64,000 bases of DNA from Bacillota bacterium. GTDB lineage: Bacteria > Bacillota > Clostridia > Lachnospirales > Lachnospiraceae. Positions 1-8,663 of this stretch are shown here, piece after piece. The translations under genes were made by a program, and so were the position numbers. The stretch covers positions 326,556 through 390,555 of the forward strand of contig JAEWSH010000037.1 of the NCBI GenBank assembly GCA_023398375.1, read 5' to 3'. The stretch's first letter is position 1. Every line of letters begins with the position of its first letter. The notes under the pieces are model-generated. The model was not told where the DNA came from. It saw only the letters and a program-made list of their open reading frames with translations, and made no database searches.

Positions 1-1461
1 AGCAACATTTCTGTATTTCATAAAGCTTGTATTCTGGTTCACTGTAAACTGATTATCATCAATACAGACCGTAACTCCTCTATAAATAGGTCCATCCACT
101 TTTATATAGGCTTTATCTGCCTTCTTAACGATCTCATTCACCAATTCTGTATCTTGTTTTAATTTCTCTAATTTTGCAATCAGATCTCTTTTTTGAAGCA
201 TCAAGGACTGTATTTCACTTTCCATGACTACAGTTTCCGGATTCGCTGCCGCATAACGTTCCAGTTGTTTCATTTGGCGGGCAAGATCAGACAATTCATC
301 CCTTAAGTACTTTTCCATCTGTGCCAAGGCCTTTCTTTTATCCATTACATCCGGTTTGCATCCAACATGGACCAATGTTCTGATTTCAACATTATTTCCC
401 ATACTATTAGCTTCAATTACCTCTAAAGCATGTGTATATCCTCCCAGTAATGCACCTTTTGTGCCCGTCAGAAATACTTTTCCCTGCGCATTAATAATAG
501 AATTCATAATAATATTAGCTGTAACATTTCCCTGCACTTCTACATTTGCATGCTCTATAAATTCAGCAAACAGGTTTCTCTTAGTTACCACTTTTGCTTT
601 ATTCGCACCCTGTATTCCTTTTTTTAATATAATATCACCGCCTGCATAAATATTACATGCGCCTACATTACCACTAATCGTCAGAGTTTTAGCCGTACGT
701 ATGGAAACATTGGCTTCCACATTTCCGTTAATTACGATATCACCAAAAAATTCTATCTTCCCATTAATGGTCGTAACATCTTCATCAATGACATGAATAC
801 CTCGAATGTCCAGAATGCCGTCTTTGTATTCCACTTTTCCGTCAAGAGCTGCAAAGTAAGTATTAGAACCTTCACTTTTATAAAATCCTTTTCCTTGTAA
901 TGAAGGCAGGTCTTTTCCAGGTTTCAGCGGTAAGAATTTTCCCTGAACATTGTAACCGGCTGTTCCCTGTTCTGCCGGGTGGTAGATGGCAAGAACATCA
1001 TCCTTTTCCACACTTTGCAGTAAATGAAAACTGGAATAATCAACAGAACCATCTTTGTTGTATTGCGGAGCAGCCTTTTCTGTGGTAACAAAGAAAAACT
1101 GATAATAACCGTTTTTTCCTGCTGCCGCAGTCATCCCTTTCGCAATCTTCGTTTCTCGATTGTAAACCTTCTTTTTTACCATTGCATTAATTGATGAGTG
1201 AATAAACCCTGCTTTCACTCCATGTGCTTCTATGATTGATAAAATAACCTCTTTGGTATAGATCTCTCCCTCTAATGGAGGTGCTAAATAAAGCCATGCC
1301 TCCATTCCATCCGCTGAAATGCGCACATAACTTTTCGCTTCCTTTTTCTCATCTTGTTCCTTAGGAATCGGTTTAAAGTCCCAACTACTCAGCACTTGCA
1401 GAATATCGTCAATATCCAGATTTTTATTTTTCTCCAAATCCAGTTCTTTTTCTTTATCCAT
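1..1461 (-). CDS. FapA/DUF342 family protein (3' end outside window)
   Basis: Open reading frame from an ATG at 1461 to the window edge, 487 codons visible and no stop. A GGAGG lies 9 bases before the start. The acidic, lysine-rich N-terminus leads into a long stretch of short beta-type repeats rich in G, N and V (for example INGKIEFFGDIVINGNVEAN), then a charged helical segment (MDKRKALAQMEKYLRDELSD) and a final beta domain. This order of beta-helix followed by coiled coil is what I know from the DUF342 family, also called flagellar assembly protein A. The exact molecular role of the family is unsettled; links to flagella or polymer-type surface functions are from the family name only. It follows valS by 31 bases on the same strand, with no terminator seen between them, so the two may be co-transcribed. 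Confidence 0.8.
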   Translation of the reverse strand, partial: MDKEKELDLEKNKNLDIDDILQVLSSWDFKPIPKEQDEKKEAKSYVRISADGMEAWLYLAPPLEGEIYTKEVILSIIEAHGVKAGFIHSSINAMVKKKVYNRETKIAKGMTAAAGKNGYYQFFFVTTEKAAPQYNKDGSVDYSSFHLLQSVEKDDVLAIYHPAEQGTAGYNVQGKFLPLKPGKDLPSLQGKGFYKSEGSNTYFAALDGKVEYKDGILDIRGIHVIDEDVTTINGKIEFFGDIVINGNVEANVSIRTAKTLTISGNVGACNIYAGGDIILKKGIQGANKAKVVTKRNLFAEFIEHANVEVQGNVTANIIMNSIINAQGKVFLTGTKGALLGGYTHALEVIEANSMGNNVEIRTLVHVGCKPDVMDKRKALAQMEKYLRDELSDLARQMKQLERYAAANPETVVMESEIQSLMLQKRDLIAKLEKLKQDTELVNEIVKKADKAYIKVDGPIYRGVTVCIDDNQFTVNQNTSFMKYRNVA

Positions 1462-1492
1462 AGATGTACCTCCATCTTGAGAGAAATCCAGG

Positions 1493-4153
1493 CTATATAA
1501 GCTGCTCCAAACGTTCCTTTATCTGTTCCATCATCTTCCTATAATTATCCAGCTTTGCACGTTCTTCTGCAATCTTTTCTTCAGGTGCTTTTGCAATAAA
1601 CTTTTCATTATTTAACATGCCTGTACCACGTGCGATTTCACTCTGTAAACGTTTTTCTTCCTTCTGAAGACGCTCAATTTCCTGTCTGATATCAACCAGT
1701 TCCGCAAATGGAATATAGATGGTCGCTTCTGCGATCACAACTGATACCGCATCATCTGTAATACCGTTCTTATCCTTTTGCGTCATTACTTCACTGGCAT
1801 ATGCGAGCGGTGCAAAGAATAGCCTGCCCTCACTGAAAATATTTAATATTTGTTCATCATTTGATACAATATAAACACTTGCTTTTCTGCTTGGTGGAAC
1901 ATTCATACCAGTTCTTGCATTACGAATCCCGCGCACTGCTTCCTTCATGATTTCAATTGCCTGTTCTTCAGCTGCAAAAACTCTTTCCTCCTTATAGATC
2001 GGCCATGAGGATATCATAATTGATTCTTCAGCACTCTGCAAAGTACAAAAAATTTCTTCCGTAACAAACGGCATATAAGGATGCAACAACTTCAATGCAT
2101 CAATTAACACGGTTCTGAGCGTATACAAAGCTGCACTCTGAGATGTTTCGTTATCTGAATTATACAATCTTGGCTTAACCATTTCAATATACCAATCACA
2201 AAATTCATCCCAAATAAAGTCATATATCTTTTGTACAGCAATACCAAGATCATAGTGTTCCATATTGTCAGTCACTTCTTTTATTAAACCGTTCAATTTT
2301 GAGATAATCCATTTGTCAGCCGGTTCAAGGCTGTGAAGTTCTGGTGTCTCCGCTTTCTTATCTTCCATGTTCATCATAATAAATCTTGAAGCATTCCAGA
2401 TTTTATTACAGAAGTTACGGTTCGCTTCTACTCTTTCATAATAAAAACGCATATCGTTTCCAGGTGCATTCCCTGTAATTAGTGTAAGTCTCAGGGCATC
2501 TGCACCATACTGGTCAATTACTTCCAATGGATCGATTCCATTTCCAAGTGACTTGGACATCTTACGGCCCTGTGAATCGCGAACCAGTCCATGGAATAGA
2601 ACCGCCTTAAATGGTCTTTCTTTCATCTGTTCATATCCGGAAAAAATCATACGGATTACCCAGAAAAAGATAATATCATACCCCGTTACCAATACATCTG
2701 TCGGATAAAAATAAGCAAGGTCTTCTGTATTCTCCGGCCATCCTAAAGTTGAAAAAGGCCATAATGCGGATGAAAACCAGGTATCCAGTGTATCTGGATC
2801 CTGTGTAAAATGGTTCTTTCCGCATTTTGGGCAAATAGTTGGTTCTTCTTTTGCTACCACTATTTCACCACAATCATCACAATAGTAAGCAGGAATTCTA
2901 TGTCCCCACCACAACTGTCGTGAGATACACCAGTCACGGATATTATCTGTCCAATTATAGTATATCTTATCCATACGTTCCGGAATCAACTTGATATCTC
3001 CGTTTTTAACGCCTTCTGCTGCCGGCTTGATCAATTCATCCATTTTAACGAACCATTGCTGTTTTACCAATGGTTCTACTGTTGTCTTACATCTGTCATG
3101 TGTTCCTACATTATGGGAATAGTCCTCTATACGAACTAATAGTCCTAATTGATCCAGTTCTTTTACAATTGCCTCTCTGGCTGTATAACGGTCCATGCCC
3201 TCAAATTTACCGCCATTCTTATTAATTGTAGCATCATCATTCATAATATTGATGATTGGAAGATCATGACGTTTTCCTACTTCAAAATCATTTGGATCAT
3301 GCGCCGGAGTAATCTTGACCACACCTGTTCCAAATGCAATATCTACATAAGAATCTTCTACGATAGGGATTGCCTTGTTTACAATTGGAAGCCATACCTG
3401 TCTGCCTTTCAGATACCTATACCTGTCATCATCCGGATTAATGGCAACAGCAGTATCTCCAAGCATGGTCTCCGGACGTGTTGTAGCAAATTCTAAAAAA
3501 TCTGTCTTACTTGGCTGTCCATTCATATCTACCAATGGATATTTAATATGCCAGAAGTGACCATTCTGTTCTTCATACTCGACTTCCGCATCCGAAATAG
3601 AGGTATTGCATACAGGACACCAGTTTATGATTCTGGATCCTTTATAAATCCAGCCTTTTTCATGCATCTTACAAAAAACTTCTGTAACTGCCTTGTTACA
3701 GCCTTCATCCATTGTAAAACGTTCTCTTTCCCAATCACAGGAAGATCCTAATTTTTTTAACTGGCTCGTAATTCTTCCGCCATATTCCTTCTTCCATTCC
3801 CATGCACGCTCTAAGAATTTATCACGTCCAAGTTCCTGCTTATCAAGTCCTTCTTCTTTTAACTTCTCAATAATCTTAACTTCCGTTGCTATACTTGCAT
3901 GGTCCGTACCTGGCTGCCATAGGGCATTATAACCCTGCATTCTTTTAAAACGAGTCAGGATATCCTGCATGGTATTATCCAATGCATGCCCCATGTGTAA
4001 TTGACCTGTGATATTTGGCGGCGGCATTACAATCGTAAATGGTTTCTTACTTCTATCCACTTCTGCATGAAAATATCCTTTTTCTACCCACTTCTGATAC
4101 AATCTGTCCTCAAGCCCGTGAGGATTATAAGTTTTTTCTAATTCTTTGCTCAT
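1493..4153 (-). CDS. valS: Valine--tRNA ligase
   Basis: Cytoplasmic class I aminoacyl-tRNA synthetase that charges tRNA-Val with valine, 886 residues, the usual length for bacterial ValS. The HIGH signature reads HMGH at residues 53-56 (after PPPNITGQL), and the KMSKS loop reads KMSKS at about 531-535. Between them sits the editing (CP1) domain. Zinc-type cysteine pairs appear as CPVC at about 180 and CDDC / CPKC near 425-445. The C-terminus is a lysine- and glutamate-rich coiled coil, the ValS tRNA-binding arm. The start has GGGAG 7 bases upstream. A T-box leader upstream indicates control by uncharged tRNA. Confidence 0.98.
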   Translation of the reverse strand: MSKELEKTYNPHGLEDRLYQKWVEKGYFHAEVDRSKKPFTIVMPPPNITGQLHMGHALDNTMQDILTRFKRMQGYNALWQPGTDHASIATEVKIIEKLKEEGLDKQELGRDKFLERAWEWKKEYGGRITSQLKKLGSSCDWERERFTMDEGCNKAVTEVFCKMHEKGWIYKGSRIINWCPVCNTSISDAEVEYEEQNGHFWHIKYPLVDMNGQPSKTDFLEFATTRPETMLGDTAVAINPDDDRYRYLKGRQVWLPIVNKAIPIVEDSYVDIAFGTGVVKITPAHDPNDFEVGKRHDLPIINIMNDDATINKNGGKFEGMDRYTAREAIVKELDQLGLLVRIEDYSHNVGTHDRCKTTVEPLVKQQWFVKMDELIKPAAEGVKNGDIKLIPERMDKIYYNWTDNIRDWCISRQLWWGHRIPAYYCDDCGEIVVAKEEPTICPKCGKNHFTQDPDTLDTWFSSALWPFSTLGWPENTEDLAYFYPTDVLVTGYDIIFFWVIRMIFSGYEQMKERPFKAVLFHGLVRDSQGRKMSKSLGNGIDPLEVIDQYGADALRLTLITGNAPGNDMRFYYERVEANRNFCNKIWNASRFIMMNMEDKKAETPELHSLEPADKWIISKLNGLIKEVTDNMEHYDLGIAVQKIYDFIWDEFCDWYIEMVKPRLYNSDNETSQSAALYTLRTVLIDALKLLHPYMPFVTEEIFCTLQSAEESIMISSWPIYKEERVFAAEEQAIEIMKEAVRGIRNARTGMNVPPSRKASVYIVSNDEQILNIFSEGRLFFAPLAYASEVMTQKDKNGITDDAVSVVIAEATIYIPFAELVDIRQEIERLQKEEKRLQSEIARGTGMLNNEKFIAKAPEEKIAEERAKLDNYRKMMEQIKERLEQLI

Positions 4154-4275
4154 TTTTCAGCTCCCATCTGCGACCTCTGGTCGCGTAAACTTCAACGGGT
4201 TAAATACGTTTTTTATTCAACCTTGTTTTCCTTATCAGTTCTTAAAAACTTATTCATTTGTGGCACGTAGTTGCT

Positions 4276-4314
4276 TATATAATAGGGAATTTCTTAGAAA
4301 TTTCCTATTATATA
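4276..4314. repeat. Near-perfect hairpin behind the T-box terminator
   Basis: Two 18-base arms (4276-4293 and 4297-4314) are inverted with one mismatch around a three-base loop. The hairpin is almost entirely A/T apart from one GGG/CC block. It begins where the T6 tract of the T-box terminator ends, in the 120-base gap before valS. It could be a second stop signal, an mRNA-stabilising 5' structure, or a short mobile palindrome. Confidence 0.7.
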
Positions 4315-4640
4315 AAAAACGCCCTTCACTGAAAGAATGCTTTTCTTATCAGTAAAGGACGTAATATACGCGGTACCACCTTTATTCACAAATAAATACT
4401 ATTTGTCTCATGAAGATAACCTGCAATTGGTATCCTCTGCTCATTAACGGGAGCAAATCGTGAATTCCTAGCAGAAAGATTATGATATTGCACATTTGCC
4501 TATCACCTTACCTTATGGTTCAGATTTCCGGTTCCAAAGCTACCTTCCATATCCTGTTTCTAAAACAACCTTTCAGCTGGTAAGTTGTTCTCTCTGTCAG
4601 ACAGCCATATGTACTCCTCTTTGTCATTACCTTTTACTAT
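4314..4640 (-). promoter_or_regulatory. T-box riboswitch of valS
   Basis: Read on the minus strand, the leader contains the T-box core GGTGGTACCGCG at 4369-4380, preceded by about 260 bases of stem I-type sequence. It is followed by a factor-independent terminator: CCTTTACTGA (4358-4349) pairs with TCAGTGAAGG (4332-4323), and a T6 tract lies at 4319-4314. T-box leaders bind uncharged tRNA and switch between the antiterminator, which contains the T-box core, and this terminator. A likely valine specifier GTA is at 4543-4541, within GGAAGGTAGC; that assignment is a guess from position. The gene behind it is valS, which fits. Confidence 0.93.
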
Positions 4641-4650
4641 ATCACCATTA

Positions 4651-4679
4651 AATATAGTAAAATAGCAGTCTTTTGTCAA
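4651..4679 (-). promoter_or_regulatory. Promoter of valS
   Basis: On the minus strand TTGACA (4679-4674) and TATATT (4656-4651) are separated by 17 bases, a near-consensus vegetative promoter. It lies just upstream of the T-box leader. Confidence 0.85.
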
Positions 4680-4706
4680 GCGAAAAAGTTCTGCGCTGTC
4701 TTTCCT

Positions 4707-6701
4707 CTAGGAAAGTCTGAATTTTGATGCTTCATCCATCATCGCTTTTGTTTTCATTCCTAAACTCGTTGCTGAATTTGAGACATCTTCGGATGCACTT
4801 GCTATTTCTTCTGTTGATGCTGCAATTTCTTCTGTCGATGCCGTTGTTTCTTCGGATACTGCGGTAAGTTCTTCAATCTTTCCTACAATTTCATTCTTTT
4901 CATGGTTAATTTCTTCTGCCGCATTATTGACCATTATAATTCCCGGAAGAATGTTCTCCACGGCTTTCACGATTTGCTCAAAGGAATCTATTGTTTCACG
5001 GATTGAGTTCGTCTGGTTATCAAATTCGCTGCTTACCTGTTGGCTCGTCTCTATCATGATCTGGTTTTCTTCCTCAATACTACTTACCAGTGCTGATATA
5101 TTCACAGAAGAATTCTGGGATTGTTCTGCCAGTTTTCTGATTTCCTCTGCAACGACAGAAAATCCTCTTCCTACTTCACCTGCTCTGGCTGCTTCAATTG
5201 CTGCATTTAAAGATAAAAGATTCGTTTGTTCGGCTATTTCATTGATCAGGTTCGTAATATCATTGATCTGGACAATTTTATTACCTAATTGCTTGATTCT
5301 TTCTTCAAATGAACCAAACGTCTGATTTGTATGTTCCACAAATCCAGCCAGGGTCTGAATCTGATGATTTCCTCTTGCAGACAGTTCATTGATCTGCTTT
5401 GCGTTGTTATCAACTGTTTTAATATCTTCGGTAATCTGCCTTAATTTATTGGAGAAGACTTCCAGCGCTTCATTTATCGTAACAAATGAATTGGATTGCT
5501 GTACTGACCCATCTGCGACCTCCTGAACAGAATCTGCCATAACTGTCGTTGATGCAGTCATTTGCTGTGAAACCGCAGATAAACTCTGTGCATCCCGGTC
5601 AATTTCAACAGAAGCCTGAATGATCACCTGCAGCATTTTACTCACTGCATTTTGTACTTTATCAATTGCATCTGCCATATGATCAAGTTCGTCTTTTGTT
5701 TTTCTCTTTTTCCATTGAACAGGATTGGAAAAATCTCCTTCCGCCAGAGGGAGCAGGGCATTTGTAGCAAGACGTATTCTTTTGGTTATTGTAACGGCAA
5801 GTATATATACCATACCAGCTGATATCAGGATAATAAAAATAGCTGCGATCAGTGTACTTATGATCAAAGAATCCAATTCAGTTAAAATTTCTTTTTTTTC
5901 AACAGTAACCGCCAATGACCATTTAGTTCCTTCCACTGGCGTATATACCATCATCTTTTCTGTTCCATTATACTCATAAAAGCCTGATCCCTGCTCTCCC
6001 AGAATCATCTTTCTCTCATACGCGGCAAGCTGTGACAAGGAAGGATCTTTCTCTACATTCACCAGATCATTATCCTGCGCTTCCACCAATTTCTGATCAG
6101 AATGTGCTATTTTGACACCAGTCTTGTTGATCATGAATGCCTTTCCGGTCTTACCGAATGTAATTCTATCAGAAATCGAACTGACCTCACTTCCGTCCTT
6201 CGTTGCAGTAAGCACACCGATTATCTTATCATCTTTGATGATCGGTACTGCATAGACTACAACAATAGTCCCTTCTGTTTTACTCATGAGCGGATCAGAA
6301 ACATTTGATTCACCTGCTAAGGCTTTTTGATAATATTCACGGTCTGAAATATTCCCTTCGGACTGATTGCTAAAAACTATGTTTCCTTTCAGATCTGCGA
6401 TACCTATCTTCATATAATTATATTTTTCTATGATATTGGAAAAGCGCTTTAATTTTTCCTGCGTATTGATATTCATTGATAAAAAATCATTTGCTGCCAA
6501 TATCTCCACAGCAGTAAGATTACCCTTCACTTCACTGGAAACCACTTCTGCGCCTTCTTTTACAAGTCCCTCCATAGTCCGCATCGCAGATACCTGCAAC
6601 GCCCGGGATGCCATAGTAAACGTTATGAAGCTAAGTCCTATGACTATTAAAATAACTAAAAGTGTGCTATAAAATATGAGTTTTGTTTTGATGCTTTTCA
6701 T
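4707..6701 (-). CDS. Methyl-accepting chemotaxis protein, dCache-type
   Basis: Membrane chemoreceptor of 664 residues. A first membrane helix (about 8-30) is followed by a roughly 250-residue extracellular region. That region holds a PAS-like segment (GKTGKAFMINKTGVKIAHSD) typical of double-Cache ligand domains. Then come a second membrane helix (about 282-305), a HAMP segment, and a long helical signalling domain. The hairpin tip EQTNLLSLNAAIEAARAGE lies near residue 490, where CheA and CheW bind. Runs of A, S, T and E near the C-terminus (TASTEEIAASTEEIASASE) look like methylation sites. The start ATG has GAGGATGG upstream. The ligand cannot be told from the sequence. It lies next to another chemoreceptor on the same strand. 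Confidence 0.95.
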   Translation of the reverse strand: MKSIKTKLIFYSTLLVILIVIGLSFITFTMASRALQVSAMRTMEGLVKEGAEVVSSEVKGNLTAVEILAANDFLSMNINTQEKLKRFSNIIEKYNYMKIGIADLKGNIVFSNQSEGNISDREYYQKALAGESNVSDPLMSKTEGTIVVVYAVPIIKDDKIIGVLTATKDGSEVSSISDRITFGKTGKAFMINKTGVKIAHSDQKLVEAQDNDLVNVEKDPSLSQLAAYERKMILGEQGSGFYEYNGTEKMMVYTPVEGTKWSLAVTVEKKEILTELDSLIISTLIAAIFIILISAGMVYILAVTITKRIRLATNALLPLAEGDFSNPVQWKKRKTKDELDHMADAIDKVQNAVSKMLQVIIQASVEIDRDAQSLSAVSQQMTASTTVMADSVQEVADGSVQQSNSFVTINEALEVFSNKLRQITEDIKTVDNNAKQINELSARGNHQIQTLAGFVEHTNQTFGSFEERIKQLGNKIVQINDITNLINEIAEQTNLLSLNAAIEAARAGEVGRGFSVVAEEIRKLAEQSQNSSVNISALVSSIEEENQIMIETSQQVSSEFDNQTNSIRETIDSFEQIVKAVENILPGIIMVNNAAEEINHEKNEIVGKIEELTAVSEETTASTEEIAASTEEIASASEDVSNSATSLGMKTKAMMDEASKFRLS

Positions 6702-6784
6702 GTACTTTCCATCCTCTTCTTATGTTATTATCTAAACTGACTTCAAATATAATAGCATAAAAATTAAGGCTTTGGTACTATTTA

Positions 6785-8491
6785 TTATATAATTTCAAAG
6801 ATATCCACTCGCATCTTAAGCCTTTCTGCAACTTTGCTTAAACTATCTGCACTGTCCGATACACCTTCCACAAGCACATTTACCTGCTCCATTGCAGCTG
6901 CTGTCTCTTCTATGCTTGCTGCGTTTTCCTCTGCAATCGCTGCTACATTCTGTACGGCCGCTGTCATGCTGCATCTTGCTTCCTCCAAAACGCTGCTCTC
7001 TTTTGTTATTGAATGAATTCCTTCAATGGACTGATCAATGCCTTCTTCCACATCCTGAAATACCATATTGGTTTCGTTGATTTTCTGTTCCTGCTGTTCA
7101 ATGATATCTTTTACTTCACTCATAATGGTAACTGTCTTATCCGAATTTTGCGTTAATGCTGCTAAGACCTCCTGTATTTCTTTTGCAGAATGGTTAGATT
7201 GTTCTGATAACTGCTGAATTTCAGACGCTACAACTGCAAACCCACGGCCATGCTCTCCTGCTCTTGCAGCCTCTATACTTGCGTTCAGTGAAAGTAAATT
7301 TGTCTGTGAAGCAATTGCTGTGATCAATTGTGTCACTTCGCTTATGTGTTCGACAGATTTATGAGTTTCATTTGTTTGCGTATATATTAGTGCAACTGCT
7401 TCTTTTACCCTGGCCATACTGTCATTTAATTGTGCTAAGGTAATCTTTGCTTTCTGAGAGGAATCAGACATCATTTTTGCAGTATTCTCCATTTGGCTTA
7501 CTTCACCGGCCGTTTTTTCCATCATTTCGCCCATGACGATAACGTTTTCACCCGCCCTTGCGGTATCCCGGGCCTGCGCATCTGTTGCACTTGCAATATT
7601 CTGTGCTGCCTCATCTACTTGGTTCACTGATGCAACAACACTAGTGGCCGATTGACTCAATTCTTCCGAAGATTGAAGCAGGTGTTCACTTTCCTCCTGT
7701 ATATCCAGAATCGTATTTCTTAACTTCTGATCCAGATCTGCGATACTCCGGCACATATCTCCAATATCATCTCTTCTCGCTAATACTTTTTTATCGATCG
7801 GACAGCCTAATTTTCCTTGTCCAATCGTCTGTACGCTTGCAATACCCTTTGCCAATGCTTTGGTGATTTCGATGACGATCACAGTTGCCACTGCCATTGT
7901 AAGTAATAAAATAATGATTGTCATCATGAATAATTCCTTTTTTGCTTCTCCGATTCTTTCCTGAATAACATCATATTTTGTACCAAGGAAAATCATTCCG
8001 ACCGGAGTCTTTGTTTTTTCCTGATAAAGTGGTATGTAGTAAGAAAGATAACGCTCATTTGCAATGATAACATTATTATCTTCATATGCTTCCCCTTTAT
8101 TTAGAACGGTATCCACAACTGCCCCGGATGCTTTTGTTCCGACTGCACGCTTGCCTTGTTCATCTACAATAGATGTCAGATAACGCGTACTTCCAAAAAA
8201 TACAGTTACTTCCATACCAGTATTTTGCTTTATCTGATCCACGATTTCTAAGGAATCCGAAATATTGAGCGCGTCGCCTTTCCATAGCTTCCCGTCCTCT
8301 TTGACCTGATATTCTCCCTGAAGTCCCGCTTCAAAAATGTCCCTTACCGCTAATGTTGTTGCATGCATTCCCTCATATGCCTCTTCATAGATGTCCTGGC
8401 TTATTCTGTCAGATGCAATTATGTACAATGCAGTCCCTAATATGAGCAGTGGCAGTGTTGCCAATAAGATAATTTTATGTTTTAATTTCAT
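6785..8491 (-). CDS. Methyl-accepting chemotaxis protein, single-Cache type
   Basis: Chemoreceptor of 568 residues. A first membrane helix (about 8-28) is followed by an outside domain of about 155 residues containing VTVFFGSTRYLTSI and YYIPLYQ, as in single-Cache receptors that often bind small organic acids. A second membrane helix (about 185-208) follows, then HAMP and the methyl-accepting domain with tip SQTNLLSLNASIEAARAGE near residue 405. GGAG lies about 10 bases before the start. It sits 83 bases upstream of the dCache receptor gene on the same strand, so the two might share a transcript. The ligand is unknown. Confidence 0.95.
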   Translation of the reverse strand: MKLKHKIILLATLPLLILGTALYIIASDRISQDIYEEAYEGMHATTLAVRDIFEAGLQGEYQVKEDGKLWKGDALNISDSLEIVDQIKQNTGMEVTVFFGSTRYLTSIVDEQGKRAVGTKASGAVVDTVLNKGEAYEDNNVIIANERYLSYYIPLYQEKTKTPVGMIFLGTKYDVIQERIGEAKKELFMMTIIILLLTMAVATVIVIEITKALAKGIASVQTIGQGKLGCPIDKKVLARRDDIGDMCRSIADLDQKLRNTILDIQEESEHLLQSSEELSQSATSVVASVNQVDEAAQNIASATDAQARDTARAGENVIVMGEMMEKTAGEVSQMENTAKMMSDSSQKAKITLAQLNDSMARVKEAVALIYTQTNETHKSVEHISEVTQLITAIASQTNLLSLNASIEAARAGEHGRGFAVVASEIQQLSEQSNHSAKEIQEVLAALTQNSDKTVTIMSEVKDIIEQQEQKINETNMVFQDVEEGIDQSIEGIHSITKESSVLEEARCSMTAAVQNVAAIAEENAASIEETAAAMEQVNVLVEGVSDSADSLSKVAERLKMRVDIFEII

Positions 8492-8622
8492 AGGCTCTTA
8501 CTCCAATCTTCTATTTTTTACCATTTAAAATCTTTATCATTATATGGTTCCAATGTACTAATTTTCAATAATTAATTTCTTAACAATTATTATAAATTTC
8601 TGAAATATTGATAAAGTCTTTG

Positions 8623-8657
8623 AAAAAAAGCACTTACAGTTCAAATCTGTAAATGCT
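8623..8657 (-). terminator. Rho-independent terminator after the ABC-F gene
   Basis: On the minus strand AGCATTTACAG (8657-8647) pairs with CTGTAAGTGCT, followed by T7 (8629-8623). It begins 7 bases past the stop codon of the ABC-F gene. Confidence 0.9.
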
Positions 8658-8663
8658 TTCCCG

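Noticed and set aside
4140..4355. Plus-strand frame beginning MLIFQLPSATSG
   Set aside because: Runs through the T-box leader and hairpin; no coding character.
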